Positions 35,731 through 45,551 of a stretch of DNA of 64,000 nucleotides are shown here, piece after piece. Below the pieces are notes generated by a model, which saw only the letters and a program-made list of their open reading frames with translations, had not been told where the DNA came from and ran no database searches. Position numbers and translations under genes: made by a program. The DNA comes from CBDESM01 sp965242485 (lineage in GTDB: Bacteria; Chloroflexota; Dehalococcoidia; Bin125), in the NCBI GenBank assembly GCA_965242485.1, contig CBDESM010000003.1, positions 124,001 to 188,000 on the forward strand. Direction: 5' to 3'. Position 1 is the first letter of the stretch; each line of letters starts with the position of its first letter.

Positions 35731-38700
35731 ATGGCTTGGGGGACTTGGCTGCGGGGGGCTGGCTTGGCGGCCGTGCTGGCGGCGCTGCTCTGGGCGGCGG
35801 CGGCGCAGGCGCAGGAGCGGCCGGTGCTGGCGCTGGTCGAGGCGGGGAGCGAGCGGCTCGTCGTCGGCTGGACTTGGGACGGCGGCGACGATCCCGCGGC
35901 GTTCTCCGTGCATTGGCGGCGGCGCGTGAGCGGGGCGGCGTGGGAGTCGGCCCAGGCCGACGGCGCGGCGCGGCGCTTCGAGATCACGGGGCTGCGGCCC
36001 GACTCGACCTACATCGTGCGCGTGCGCGCGCTCGACGCGGAGGGCAGGGGCATCCGCGCGCCCGGCGGCGCCAGGCCCTTCGACTTGCGCGGCGTCTTCG
36101 ACACGATCCAGCTGCCCGTGCCCGATCCGCCGCGCGTCGTGTTCGACGGGGAGCGGGCGACGGCTTCGTGGGACGCCGTGGAGGGTGCAACGGGGTACGA
36201 GCTCGCTTGGGGATTGACAGGCGAGACGGCCGCGACGGAGCGGCTCGGCGCGGACACGCTGGAGTTCGCGACCGGCGCGCTCGCGGCGGGGAGCCGCTAC
36301 GAGTTCCGGCTGCGCTCGCTGCACCAGCGCGACCGCTCGGCTCCCTCCGCCGCTGCGACGCTGACGACGGCCGCTTGGCCGCACCCCGCTCCGCGCGCTC
36401 GCTTCGAGTTCCACCGCGCCGCCGGGATGCTGGTCGAGTGGGACGCGGTCACCGGCGTCAACGACTACGTCGTCGCTTGGCAGAAGGAAGGCGACGACAG
36501 CAGGGCCGGGGAGACGGCGGCGACGGGGACCAGCGCGCTGGTGACGCGCGAGGGCGGCTTCTTCACCGGCTCCTGGCTGCTCCGCGTCCGCGCCGCGAAG
36601 GCCGGAACGTGGTCCCAGACGACCCGCGTCTGGGTCGACTCGCCCGCGCCCGAACTACGCTTCTCGCTCGAATCCTCCCGCGACCTCTGCACCGAAGGCA
36701 CCCTCACCGAGATCCGCTGGCGCGGCGGTGGTGGCGGCGGCAACCTCTGGCCCCACGTCAACGGGCGGATGATCGGCGAAAACACCTACCGCATCAAGGT
36801 CAACTGCGGCCTCATCCCCCGCACCGCAGACGGCAAAATCGACGAAACCCAGCGCGATGCCGTCATCACCGGCTTCCTCCGCGACGGCCGCGGCACGATA
36901 AAGTCCGCCTCAATCCGCGTGCCACGAGCACCAACGCCTCCGCCTCCTTCCAATATCGAAATTTGGCGGTCATCTACTGAGCTCGATTTCGCGTGGCAAA
37001 AGAATTCCAGCGATACCTATTCTGATCAATCTCTTCATCATGTGTTGCGCTGGCGACCCGTCGAGGAAACTGCGTGGAAATACGAAAATCGATCTTCCTT
37101 CGGCGATCCTTTCGTCGTATATGGGGAGATTACCGATCTCCAAATCGATACCGCTTATGAATTTCAAATCGCCGCCGTCCGCGATCCTGCTGATCTGGAA
37201 ACTCCATCCGCGCTTGACTGGTCGGCAATTACCACAACCCGCACCCGCAGCACACCCAAGGGAGTCACAGCAAGAGCAACTCACGACACCGTGTCGGTTC
37301 AGTGGCAATCGCAAGCAGGCGTCCTGCACTACGTAATTACGATCGAATTGACGAGCGGTACGCCATCAGAGATGTCCGACAGTATCATCATGAGCCAGAG
37401 TTTCGATCCCAGAGATCGCCAAGAGGCTGTCCATACCGTGGAGTTCTCTCAATTGATGCCGGATCGCTCATATCAACTAACGGTCGGCACGATCGACGAT
37501 CCATATGATCAACTCGTTTCTTCGGTTTTGATCCGAACCAATCCAGCACCTCTGGGATGGACCGCGCCCATGAGGCAGGTGCAGAACCTGCGGGCAACGT
37601 CAACCCGCGACAGCATCACCGCGACTTGGGACCCTCCATATCCCGATCCTGATGGCGGTTACCTATTATCTTTGTTCCACCCTGTATATTCTGTCCCCCG
37701 ATATGAACGGACCATCGATGGCGAGACGACCTTTACGTTCACTCATTTGAAACCTGGCTTGACTTATACCGTCGTCGTCGAACATCTCGCGGTACATACC
37801 GAGGAACGGCGAATCAAGATATCCACCAAGCCACCAGCGGATGCCGGTGGCGCGGAAGATGCCGAATCATCAATCGCGCCACCTACCGAGTGGCCTTTCC
37901 CAGCACCAATTTTCGCATGGCCGTATTTCTTTTCAACAAGATTACAGCTTAGTGAAGATATGTGGGCGGGTCGAGACAATAAATTCCATGCCGGGCTTGA
38001 TATTGCCGGCGGGAATCTTGGTGGCGGCCGAACCGGCATTGATCCGATCTTGGCATCTGCACCGGGTACTGTACGGGTATTCGATTTACGTAAAAAACCA
38101 AGAAGATTCGCGGTTTACTGCCCAACACTGCCGACTGAAACCGGTTCGCTTAGTGAAAAGATTCGCATTAGCAATGACCCTTGGAGATATATTTCCAAGG
38201 ACACAACCTACGCTTGTGGTTACCTCGTCGCACCAGCGCATGGAGTCACTGCGCTCGTCTTTCACCGTGCCATAGACGGACGCCATTTCCTAACTAAATA
38301 TGCGCATTTTAATGAGGACCCTAGTGCATATCCAATAAGTGTGCCCGATTGGGACATTGAACGATTTGATGATGATCGTGTCAGTAATCCACCAAGCATA
38401 TCTAGAGGGGCGGTTTTAGGCCTTGAAGGCAATACTGGAGATTCTCGTGGCCCGCATCTACATTTCGAGATACGCCATTTTGACGGTTCATCAAGAGATG
38501 TATCGAAATATTGGTTCACCACTAACCGAGAATTCACCAGGGGATGTGTTTTGCTTGGCACTCGAACCGATCCCAAAAACCAGCCGTTCAAACGGTGCGC
38601 ATGGCCGGTTAAGGAAAATAATGGTGCGCTGATCAGTATCGAACCGGACCCACGATCTATGACCACCTTTCTCGATCCGGAATTAATGTTGTCTCCGCCA

Positions 38701-41700
38701 CCAGCGTCAGATGTGCCGACCTCAGCCACTGGCCAAATTGTTGATAACACCGTACCGCTTTTCCAACTTGAACAAGTGGCAGCCCGGCAAACCGACAATC
38801 GAACGTTGGCAGATATAAATCTAACCACCTCATTCTGGCGTCCGAGTTTCTATGATACAAAGGAAAAATGGAAGGACCCGGCTTCAGCCCCAGGTGGTCC
38901 GTCACGGCCAGAAATTCCCGGCATCGGCGGTACTCGGCCAGGTGTCTCCGAGTATGCGGCACGTGTGAACTGTAGCCCTGAGGCATCACGATCTCGGCTG
39001 GATATTGCCGCTGGTGGGGAACACGGCGAAGTGCTGCCAGTCACGGTTACGGTGCCTCTGAGCTTAGGTGCCGAATGTAGCGTGGTAGTCAGGACCGGGA
39101 ATTTCGTGTGGCCAACCAGCCGTGCTATAGCTCCGGAAATGTACGGGCCCCCGATCGACTTCACCCCCGCGTCCGAACTACATCCGACCGGTAAGTTGGC
39201 CAATTATGGCGTGTCGTTCGCGTCGAACGGTATCACAAGTACAACAAATAGACTGCTGAACAACAATCACTTCCATCTCTATGAGGTACGGGCACAAGCC
39301 AATCATAAATACGAGTTTTCCGTGGAACCGGAAGTGCCAACAGCGTTAAATAGCATCGTGCTGAAGCTTTGGAAGGACGGGAATGACGCATCCGGTGGCG
39401 ACCGCGAGGATGAATCCAAGATCGAGAATTGGATGACATCCGTAACGGGGACTATTTTTCTTTCGATCGAGGGCGCAGTGCAATCTGGCAACCAACGGTG
39501 GTCGGGCATCTATGATTTTTCTTACTCTGAAGTCGCGCCTCTCGCGGTCAATGCGACCGCGAATCCGGTGACTTGCTTGCCGGATGGGAAGACGACGATC
39601 TCTTGGACCGTCACGGGCGGGACTGGGGACGTCACCGTCACCATCAAAGATGCGAATAGCATAGATCCTGCGTTTAGCGAGAAGACCTTTATTACGCGGT
39701 CCGGATCTGCAGAGGTGAAGTGCCAGCGAGCTGAGGGTCGACAGACGGTGCTCGTTTCCGTTAAGGACAGCGAGAAGAATGAAGATTCTGCACCACCAAT
39801 AGGCGTGGCGGTGCATCGTCCGATCTGCGCTCTGCCATCGGGAGGCGTGTCCGGGCAGGCGGCTACGGACGGGAGCACTCCGGATTCGGCGACCTGCAAG
39901 CCGCCCGCGCCGACGCTTGCTTCCAGCTCGACGGCGACCAGTTCGAGCATCACGGCGAGCTGGTCGGCCGCCACCGGGGCGACGCTGCACAAGGTGCAGA
40001 TCGGCGAAACGCCCTCGACCGGGACGGCAACTTACGGCAGCGAGCAGACGCCGAGCGGAAGCGGCGGAACTTCGCATACGTTCACGGGGCTGACCGCGAA
40101 CAAGAACTACAGCATCCGCGTCACCGCCTACAACGGCGCCATCACCGGCGGTTCGGACGAAGCTTCCGGCTTCTGGACCAAGCCCGCCGCTCCCGCCAAC
40201 CTCCGCGTCAGCAGCCGGCAGCCGACCAGCCTCACGATCACCTGGACCGCCGTCTCCGGCCTCACCTACAAGGTGCAAAGAAGCGGCCGCACCACCTGGT
40301 CCACCCCCTCCGGCACCGGCACCCACAAGTTCACCGGCCTCACCGCAGGCACCACCTACACCCTCAAAGTCCGCGCCGAAAATACCGCCGGCGCCTCCAC
40401 CCCCTCCAGCACCAAGCCGACAACCCCCTCCGTCCTCTCAGCCACCCTCTCCCCCACCAGCGCCAGCTGCCAAACCGGCAACACCGTCCGCCTCACCTGG
40501 ACCGCCACAGGCGGCACCGCCCCCTACACCTCAACCCCATCATCAAACCCCTACACCTACCGCTGCAGCAGCACCGGTACCAAAACGGTCACCTTCACCA
40601 TCAAAGATTCCGGCACCCCCAAGCAATCAGTCACAAAGCAAGCAAGGATCACCGTCACCAGCCCGCCGGCACCGCCACCAACACCGCCGTATGAACCAGA
40701 GGATGATCTCGTGCTGACGGCAAGCGCCGACAAGTCGGCCTGCGAGACTGGTGGAACGGTCAAAGTCACATGGTCCACTGAGGGCGGCAGCGGGACGATC
40801 CGCGTCACCGTGGACGGGACTTCGGTGACGACGAGTCCAACTACGGTCACCTGCAAAAGCGAAGCCGGAACGCAAGAGATCAGGGTAGTGGCAACGGACG
40901 GTGCCGCCAATAGCGATACGGAGAGAATATCGCTGACCGTGGTGCCACCGCTGACGGTGAGGCCGGGCTCAAGCACGATCAATTGCACGACCGGCACCCA
41001 AGCAGAAATCAGCTGGTCGGTCAGCGGCGGAACGTCGCCATATACCGTGACGGTGGACGGAGCATCCACTTCCGGCAGCAAAAAGACGGTGCAATGCCCG
41101 GCCACGGTGAGCACGAAAACGATCAGGATCGTCGCGACGGACAGCACCAGCGCTCCCAAGTTGCGCAAATCTGCCGAAGTGGCGCTGAAAGCAACCTGCA
41201 CCATCAGCGCTCCAAGCGGCCTCTCCGCTTCGCCCGTCGCAAACAGCGCCCACCACACAATCGCCCTGAGCTGGACGGCAGTAAGCGGCCTGTCATACCG
41301 AGTGCGGAAATCGTCAACGGACGCCACCGGCGTTTCCGCATCCGGATCGTCGCACCGGTTCACCGGCCTGAGCTCGGACACCGAATACGACTTCTCAGTG
41401 CAAGCAGTCAAAGGCACCTGCAAGTCGTCATGGGCAGCATCAGAGTCCGCCCGCACACATGCCGCAGTGCGGATCGTCATCCGACAACACGAAAATGATA
41501 AATTCGAGGTTGGGATGCGGCTTGGGGGTTCCACAGAGGAATTGCTCCCACGGCTCCGTTCTTTCACTGCACAAGATATAGAGGAATCTGTCACTCGTGC
41601 ACTTCGTAGCAGTGAGGTCATAGACACGGAGAAGAAGAGAAACTACGGCAAAGTTCGCGTGTCATTCTCCTCAAGGCATCTTGGCGATATTCTCGTGCAG

Positions 41701-41940
41701 GCAGTTACGCCAGCTGGCGAGATCAAATCACCGAATCTAAATCGTTTTGATGTGATCGAGATGAAGGGAACCGGATGGAAGAGATCGTCCATCATCTACT
41801 ACGCTTCAGCCGTGGCGGGGTCATCGACAACTGGAGCGCAGAGCGCGGATGGAATGATGGATGCTGCGCCCGCTGATCATGTCGACGCGCCGTTTGTTGA
41901 CGGCGGGCTGCTGGAAGCAGACGAGGAACCGAGTGAGTGA
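35731..41940 (+). CDS. Giant secreted FN3 protein with M23 (LytM) peptidase domain (2069 aa), A2
   Basis: A signal peptide (AAVLAALLWAAAAQAQE) opens the protein. Three FN3-like units and the family core (about 315-405) follow, and then an M23 peptidase domain: HAGLDIAGG with His753 and Asp757, and RGPHLHFEI with His909-x-His911, the zinc ligands of LytM-type peptidases. The second half has a run of Ig/FN3-like units, such as SWTVTGGTGDVTV, TATGGTAPYT, WSVSGGTSPYTVTVDG and LSWTAVSGLSYRV. The start at 35731 follows GGAGGTG. It likely remodels or binds peptidoglycan at the surface. Its middle and 3' parts are less GC-rich than the core. Confidence 0.85.
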   Translation: MAWGTWLRGAGLAAVLAALLWAAAAQAQERPVLALVEAGSERLVVGWTWDGGDDPAAFSVHWRRRVSGAAWESAQADGAARRFEITGLRPDSTYIVRVRALDAEGRGIRAPGGARPFDLRGVFDTIQLPVPDPPRVVFDGERATASWDAVEGATGYELAWGLTGETAATERLGADTLEFATGALAAGSRYEFRLRSLHQRDRSAPSAAATLTTAAWPHPAPRARFEFHRAAGMLVEWDAVTGVNDYVVAWQKEGDDSRAGETAATGTSALVTREGGFFTGSWLLRVRAAKAGTWSQTTRVWVDSPAPELRFSLESSRDLCTEGTLTEIRWRGGGGGGNLWPHVNGRMIGENTYRIKVNCGLIPRTADGKIDETQRDAVITGFLRDGRGTIKSASIRVPRAPTPPPPSNIEIWRSSTELDFAWQKNSSDTYSDQSLHHVLRWRPVEETAWKYENRSSFGDPFVVYGEITDLQIDTAYEFQIAAVRDPADLETPSALDWSAITTTRTRSTPKGVTARATHDTVSVQWQSQAGVLHYVITIELTSGTPSEMSDSIIMSQSFDPRDRQEAVHTVEFSQLMPDRSYQLTVGTIDDPYDQLVSSVLIRTNPAPLGWTAPMRQVQNLRATSTRDSITATWDPPYPDPDGGYLLSLFHPVYSVPRYERTIDGETTFTFTHLKPGLTYTVVVEHLAVHTEERRIKISTKPPADAGGAEDAESSIAPPTEWPFPAPIFAWPYFFSTRLQLSEDMWAGRDNKFHAGLDIAGGNLGGGRTGIDPILASAPGTVRVFDLRKKPRRFAVYCPTLPTETGSLSEKIRISNDPWRYISKDTTYACGYLVAPAHGVTALVFHRAIDGRHFLTKYAHFNEDPSAYPISVPDWDIERFDDDRVSNPPSISRGAVLGLEGNTGDSRGPHLHFEIRHFDGSSRDVSKYWFTTNREFTRGCVLLGTRTDPKNQPFKRCAWPVKENNGALISIEPDPRSMTTFLDPELMLSPPPASDVPTSATGQIVDNTVPLFQLEQVAARQTDNRTLADINLTTSFWRPSFYDTKEKWKDPASAPGGPSRPEIPGIGGTRPGVSEYAARVNCSPEASRSRLDIAAGGEHGEVLPVTVTVPLSLGAECSVVVRTGNFVWPTSRAIAPEMYGPPIDFTPASELHPTGKLANYGVSFASNGITSTTNRLLNNNHFHLYEVRAQANHKYEFSVEPEVPTALNSIVLKLWKDGNDASGGDREDESKIENWMTSVTGTIFLSIEGAVQSGNQRWSGIYDFSYSEVAPLAVNATANPVTCLPDGKTTISWTVTGGTGDVTVTIKDANSIDPAFSEKTFITRSGSAEVKCQRAEGRQTVLVSVKDSEKNEDSAPPIGVAVHRPICALPSGGVSGQAATDGSTPDSATCKPPAPTLASSSTATSSSITASWSAATGATLHKVQIGETPSTGTATYGSEQTPSGSGGTSHTFTGLTANKNYSIRVTAYNGAITGGSDEASGFWTKPAAPANLRVSSRQPTSLTITWTAVSGLTYKVQRSGRTTWSTPSGTGTHKFTGLTAGTTYTLKVRAENTAGASTPSSTKPTTPSVLSATLSPTSASCQTGNTVRLTWTATGGTAPYTSTPSSNPYTYRCSSTGTKTVTFTIKDSGTPKQSVTKQARITVTSPPAPPPTPPYEPEDDLVLTASADKSACETGGTVKVTWSTEGGSGTIRVTVDGTSVTTSPTTVTCKSEAGTQEIRVVATDGAANSDTERISLTVVPPLTVRPGSSTINCTTGTQAEISWSVSGGTSPYTVTVDGASTSGSKKTVQCPATVSTKTIRIVATDSTSAPKLRKSAEVALKATCTISAPSGLSASPVANSAHHTIALSWTAVSGLSYRVRKSSTDATGVSASGSSHRFTGLSSDTEYDFSVQAVKGTCKSSWAASESARTHAAVRIVIRQHENDKFEVGMRLGGSTEELLPRLRSFTAQDIEESVTRALRSSEVIDTEKKRNYGKVRVSFSSRHLGDILVQAVTPAGEIKSPNLNRFDVIEMKGTGWKRSSIIYYASAVAGSSTTGAQSADGMMDAAPADHVDAPFVDGGLLEADEEPSE

Positions 41941-42004
41941 GCGGGGGATATTCGTGCGGGCCACAGCCGGGCAGTGATAGGATCAGTCGAGCGAGAGGAG
42001 TCGC

Positions 42005-42934
42005 ATGATGAGCGGGATCGAGTCGCCGTATCTGGTGTCGTCGGAATGGCTGGGGGAGCATCTGGGGGATGAGGACCTGCGGGTGTTCGAGTGCACCGTC
42101 TTCCTGCGGGCGCGGGAAGGGGGCGGGTACCGCGTCGAGTCGGGGCGGGCGGAGTACGAGGCGGGGCACATCCCCGGCGCGGGCTTCCTCGACCTGCAGG
42201 AGGATTTCTCGGACAACGCGCAGCAGCTGCGGTTCATGATGCCGTCGGCGGAGGCCTTCGGCGAGGCGGCTGGGCGGCAGGGGATTTCGCGGGATTCGCG
42301 GATCGTGCTGTACGACCGGCTCGGTTCGATGTGGGCGGCGCGGCTCTGGTGGATGTTCCGCGCGATGGGCGCGCGGCAGGTGGCCGTGCTGGACGGCGGC
42401 TGGACGACCTGGCTGGCGGAGGGCCGCGAGGCGTCGACTGCGCCGTGCGCGTATGAGCCGGCCGAGTTCCGGGCGCGGTTCGACGCGGCGCGGTTCGCGC
42501 GGAAAGAGGAAGTGCTGGAGGCATCGCTGGTGGGCGGCTGCCTGATCAACGCGCTGGGGCGCGACCAGCATTCGGGCGAGGACGGCGGCAAAACGTACGG
42601 GCGGGCGGGCCACATCCCCGGCGCGGCGAACGTGCCCGCGATGGAGCTGGTGGAGCCGGAGACGCAGCGCTACAAGCCGCGCGAGGAATTGCAGGAAGCG
42701 TTCTCGATCGCGACCGCGGGCGAGACGGTGCCGAACCTGAAGAAGCGCGTGATCACCTACTGCGGCGGCGGCATCGCGGCCTCGAACGACGCGTTCATCC
42801 TGACCCTGCTGGGCTACGAGGACGTCGCCGTGTACGACGCCTCGCTGTCGGAATGGGCGGCCGACGAATCGCTGCCGATGGTCACCGAAGAAGGCGAATC
42901 CCGCACCTTCGGCCGCTCCCCGCCGATGTTCTAG
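42005..42934 (+). CDS. Thiosulfate/3-mercaptopyruvate sulfurtransferase (two rhodanese domains)
   Basis: The 309-residue protein has an inactive N-terminal rhodanese domain (YEAGHIPGAGFLDLQEDFSD, VLYDRLGSMWAARLWWMF, with Asp in place of the active cysteine) and a catalytic C-terminal one (RAGHIPGAANVP and VITYCGGGIAAS with Cys253). This two-domain form transfers sulfur from thiosulfate or mercaptopyruvate. The CGGGIAA loop is closer to thiosulfate-type enzymes, but specificity is uncertain. Two adjoining ATG codons at 42005 and 42008 are both possible after GAGAGGAG. Confidence 0.92.
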   Translation: MMSGIESPYLVSSEWLGEHLGDEDLRVFECTVFLRAREGGGYRVESGRAEYEAGHIPGAGFLDLQEDFSDNAQQLRFMMPSAEAFGEAAGRQGISRDSRIVLYDRLGSMWAARLWWMFRAMGARQVAVLDGGWTTWLAEGREASTAPCAYEPAEFRARFDAARFARKEEVLEASLVGGCLINALGRDQHSGEDGGKTYGRAGHIPGAANVPAMELVEPETQRYKPREELQEAFSIATAGETVPNLKKRVITYCGGGIAASNDAFILTLLGYEDVAVYDASLSEWAADESLPMVTEEGESRTFGRSPPMF

Positions 42935-43009
42935 CCGCAGGACGGCGCGAACGCGGCGGGACTAGAGTGAATGCGCCCTGCGGACGGGGCGCCGAACAGG
43001 GGGCAGACG

Positions 43010-43597
43010 ATGCAGCCGGTGGTCGATGAAATGCGGGAAGCAGTGGCGTTCATCGTCCACTGGGAGAGAGAAGTGACGCTGCGCGAGCTGGAGCTGATCG
43101 CGTTCCGCGCGCAGGCATACTCGCTGGCCGTCGATGGCTGCCGCGTGTTCGACGAGCCGATCCGAGTGGAGGAAGGGCGGCCGGCGATCGCCGAGTTGCG
43201 GCAGGAATTCGGGCGGTTCGGCGAGCAGCCGATCACGGGCTGCTGCGACGGGGTCAAGCCAGGCCTGCGCGAGGAAGGCCCATGGTGGGTCGGCGCGGCC
43301 TGCCTCGACTCGATGTCGGAGGAGATCCAGCAGAGCGCCGTCCCGGCCGGCCTCGACTGCTTCCTGGAGGAGCAGGAAGACGGGGCGATCGTGGAAGATG
43401 AAGCCCTGCAATCGCGGGCCGCGGAGCTGATCAAGCAGGCCCGCGCAACCGTGCACTCCGGCCAATCCGACTGGGGCGTCCGCCTCTTCGTCAACAGCCC
43501 GCAATCGCGGGCGCAGACGGCAAGGGGCGTTGCAAAAGTGTGGGACGGGCAGATGGTGCGCCGCGACGGCACGCCCGTCCCTCCCGAAGAGCTTTAA
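43010..43597 (+). CDS. Panacea/SocA-like protein, copy 2
   Basis: The 195-residue protein corresponds to the gene at 394-969: an N-terminal helix (MREAVAFIVHW), LRELELIAFRAQAYSLAVDG, RVFDEPIRVEEG, then a diverged central part. Residues after about 120 are helical and acidic. The GPV motif of the first copy is replaced by GRPAIAEL, so this copy is more diverged. The stop precedes the small downstream gene by four bases. Start 43010 is the ATG after AGGGGGCAG. Confidence 0.55.
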   Translation: MQPVVDEMREAVAFIVHWEREVTLRELELIAFRAQAYSLAVDGCRVFDEPIRVEEGRPAIAELRQEFGRFGEQPITGCCDGVKPGLREEGPWWVGAACLDSMSEEIQQSAVPAGLDCFLEEQEDGAIVEDEALQSRAAELIKQARATVHSGQSDWGVRLFVNSPQSRAQTARGVAKVWDGQMVRRDGTPVPPEEL

Positions 43598-43601
43598 TCG
43601 G

Positions 43602-43874
43602 ATGGCGGAGCACGAAGGCGGCTACGACTTCTACTACGCCACGGGCATCAACGCCCTGGTAGACGCGCTGGAAGAGCCGGCGAAGACCGATCTGGCTTGG
43701 ATTGCCGCTGAGCTGTTGAGGGATCCGTCGCCGTCCAATCCGGCAGCTTCGCCGCTGCCCGGGTTGCCGGGCTCGATGATGTCGATCAAGCGAGGGCAAG
43801 TCAAAGTCACTTTTCTCCCAGTAAACGCCTTGGTCTCGGCGGTCGTCGACATCGAGGTCATCGCCGACGGGTAA
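43602..43874 (+). CDS. Small partner of Panacea-like protein, copy 2 (candidate toxin)
   Basis: The 90-residue product aligns with the 87-residue protein at 966-1229: G(Y/F)DF-Y near residue 7, AELLRD at about 35, SNP at about 44 and VKVTFLPVNALVSAVVDIEV at the end in place of LEVFFVPIDSRVARITEIQI. The similarity is confined to these patches, so the pair has long been separate. It has no membrane segment or known catalytic motif. The gene order is the same as copy 1. Confidence 0.65.
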   Translation: MAEHEGGYDFYYATGINALVDALEEPAKTDLAWIAAELLRDPSPSNPAASPLPGLPGSMMSIKRGQVKVTFLPVNALVSAVVDIEVIADG

Positions 43875-43936
43875 CCGCTGCGGGGCCGGCACGGGTTCCG
43901 CTAGCCTTTGCGCGAGTGAGCGAGGAGGGTTGAATC

Positions 43937-44752
43937 ATGAGCGAGCGGCTGGCGGGGAAGACGGCGGTGATTACGGGGGCGGGGGCCGGGATGGGGCGGG
44001 CGACGGCGGAGCTGTTCGCGGCGGAGGGGGCGAACGTGCTCGTCGTCGACCGCTGGGAGGAGCGGGCGCGGGACGCGGCCGGCGTGATTTCGGGCGCGGG
44101 CGGATCGGCGCTGGCCTTCACTGGCGACGTGACGCGGAGCGAGGACGTGCAGGCGATGTTCCAAGCCGCCGCAGGCGAGTGGGGCGCGATCCACGTGCTC
44201 TACAACAACGCCGGAATCGGCGGTCGCGAAGGCTCGACCGTGGACTGCCCGGAGGAACTGTTCGACGAGATCATCGCGATCAATCTGAAGGGCGTCTGGC
44301 TGGGGATGAAGCACGGCATCCCGTACTTGGAGCGCGCCGGCGGCGGCTCGATCATTTCCACCGCGTCGGTCGCCGGGCTGACGGGGCTGCCCGGCATCTC
44401 CGCCTACTGCGCCTCCAAGGGCGGCGTGATTGCGCTGACCAGAGCCACGGCGGGCGAGGTTGCGGCGAAGGGCATCCGTGTCAATTGCATCTGCCCGGGC
44501 GCGATCGCGACGCGGATCGGGGATGATTCGACGGGGCCGCAGACCGAGGAGCAGCTGGAGCGGCGGCGGGCGCGCTCGGCGGGGATTCATCCCGTCGGCC
44601 GCAGCGGCGAGGGCTCCGACATCGCGGCCGCGGCGCTTTATCTGGCTTCCGACGAATCGACGTTCGTGACCGGCCAGGAGATCGTCGTCGACGGCGGCTG
44701 GTCCGGCGTCGACCGCCGCTGGTTCGACCTGACCGGCATCGACTTCAGCTAA
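43937..44752 (+). CDS. Short-chain dehydrogenase/reductase
   Basis: The 271-residue classic SDR has TAVITGAGAGMGRATAEL (cofactor glycines), LYNNAGIGG, the catalytic Ser in IISTASVAG, YCASKGG (Tyr-x3-Lys) and a C-terminal NCICPGAIATRI and VTGQEIVVDGGW. It oxidises or reduces a hydroxyl with NAD(P). Asp at VVDRWEE after the second strand favours NAD(H). The substrate is unknown. A GAGGAGGG site precedes the ATG. Confidence 0.92.
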   Translation: MSERLAGKTAVITGAGAGMGRATAELFAAEGANVLVVDRWEERARDAAGVISGAGGSALAFTGDVTRSEDVQAMFQAAAGEWGAIHVLYNNAGIGGREGSTVDCPEELFDEIIAINLKGVWLGMKHGIPYLERAGGGSIISTASVAGLTGLPGISAYCASKGGVIALTRATAGEVAAKGIRVNCICPGAIATRIGDDSTGPQTEEQLERRRARSAGIHPVGRSGEGSDIAAAALYLASDESTFVTGQEIVVDGGWSGVDRRWFDLTGIDFS

Positions 44753-45069
44753 GCGCCGGTTCAGCCAGCCGCTCCCGATCAACCAGACGGCGGATCTCGG
44801 CCACGACCATGCCGGTAGCCGAATACGAGCCGGCGACGAGGCGAATTGACTCTGGCTGAATACAGGCTGCCGTGACATCCGTTTCGCTATCGTGCAACGA
44901 TGAAGCGCCGTGGGATCGTAAAGGTTTCTGTAGAAGTTCAGATATCGACAGGAGATATCCGTTGATTCATGTTCTCGAGGATTGATGTAGAACCGCCCAT
45001 GTTTGGCTTGGGAAATTCGGAAGTTCTTGCGATCCGCTGTGCAGGTTTCTAAGGCGGGTTCCGCGGGGG
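44753..45069. other. Intergenic region without clear gene
   Basis: These 317 bp separate the SDR from the PPOX gene. The first 90 bp are GC-rich, the rest less so. On the reverse strand one frame gives AACIQPESIRLVAGSYSATG and another gives KNFRISQAKHGRFYINPREH, which might be the two halves of a broken, frame-shifted gene, but neither has a start with a ribosome-binding site. I see no tRNA or clear terminator. Confidence 0.35.
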
Positions 45070-45540
45070 TCAGGCTGTTGGACTGGCGGACCAATGGGTG
45101 ACGTTCTCTATCGTGAGGCGGATCAGGGGGCGCTCTTCCAGCGCGTGGGCGGCGTATTGCGGGTAGCGGGTTCGGAGTGCGGAGATTGCGTTGTGGGCTT
45201 CGTCGGCGTCCCATGTGTCAGGGAGCAGGACCTCGGCGCGGCCGCGGAGCATGATCCACCAGAGTTTTGTCCAGTCATCGTCGTAGCGGTCGATCAGCAG
45301 CGCGGCTTGCGGGTTCTCTTCGATGTTGCGGAGGCGGCGGATTCTGGTGGTGGTCTTGGGTTTCTCGTCGATGGCGATGTAGACGGCGCCGCCGCTGAGG
45401 GCGAAGACGACGGGGATCAGGTGCGGCGCGGCGCTTGCCGAGGCGGTGGCGAGATGGGCGCTGCGGGCCGCGCCAATGCGATCGCGGACGGCGTCGAGGT
45501 CTGCGACGACCGCGCCGATGGGATGCTGCGCGTCGGGCAT
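45070..45540 (-). CDS. PPOX-class F420-type flavin oxidoreductase-like protein (TIGR03668-like)
   Basis: The 156-residue split-barrel protein contains ARSAHLATASASAAPHLIPVVFAL, VYIAIDEKPKTT, LRNIEENPQAALLIDRYDDDW and LWWIMLRGRAEVL. These segments match the TIGR03668 family of the PPOX superfamily, whose close relatives are known to bind coenzyme F420 (others bind FMN). It is therefore a candidate F420-dependent reductase. It is followed (upstream in transcription) by the hypothetical gene at 45552 after 11 bp. Confidence 0.85.
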   Translation of the reverse strand: MPDAQHPIGAVVADLDAVRDRIGAARSAHLATASASAAPHLIPVVFALSGGAVYIAIDEKPKTTTRIRRLRNIEENPQAALLIDRYDDDWTKLWWIMLRGRAEVLLPDTWDADEAHNAISALRTRYPQYAAHALEERPLIRLTIENVTHWSASPTA

Positions 45541-45551
45541 GCGCGGCGCGA

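Noticed and set aside
39590..41460. Imperfect repeats in the FN3 giant gene as a tandem-repeat locus
   Set aside because: The repeats are protein domains of about 85-95 residues with diverged DNA, not short tandem DNA repeats.
43901..45214. 437-residue reverse frame spanning the SDR and the intergenic region
   Set aside because: It is antisense to the SDR over most of its length. Only the intergenic part has protein-like composition, and this lacks a start.
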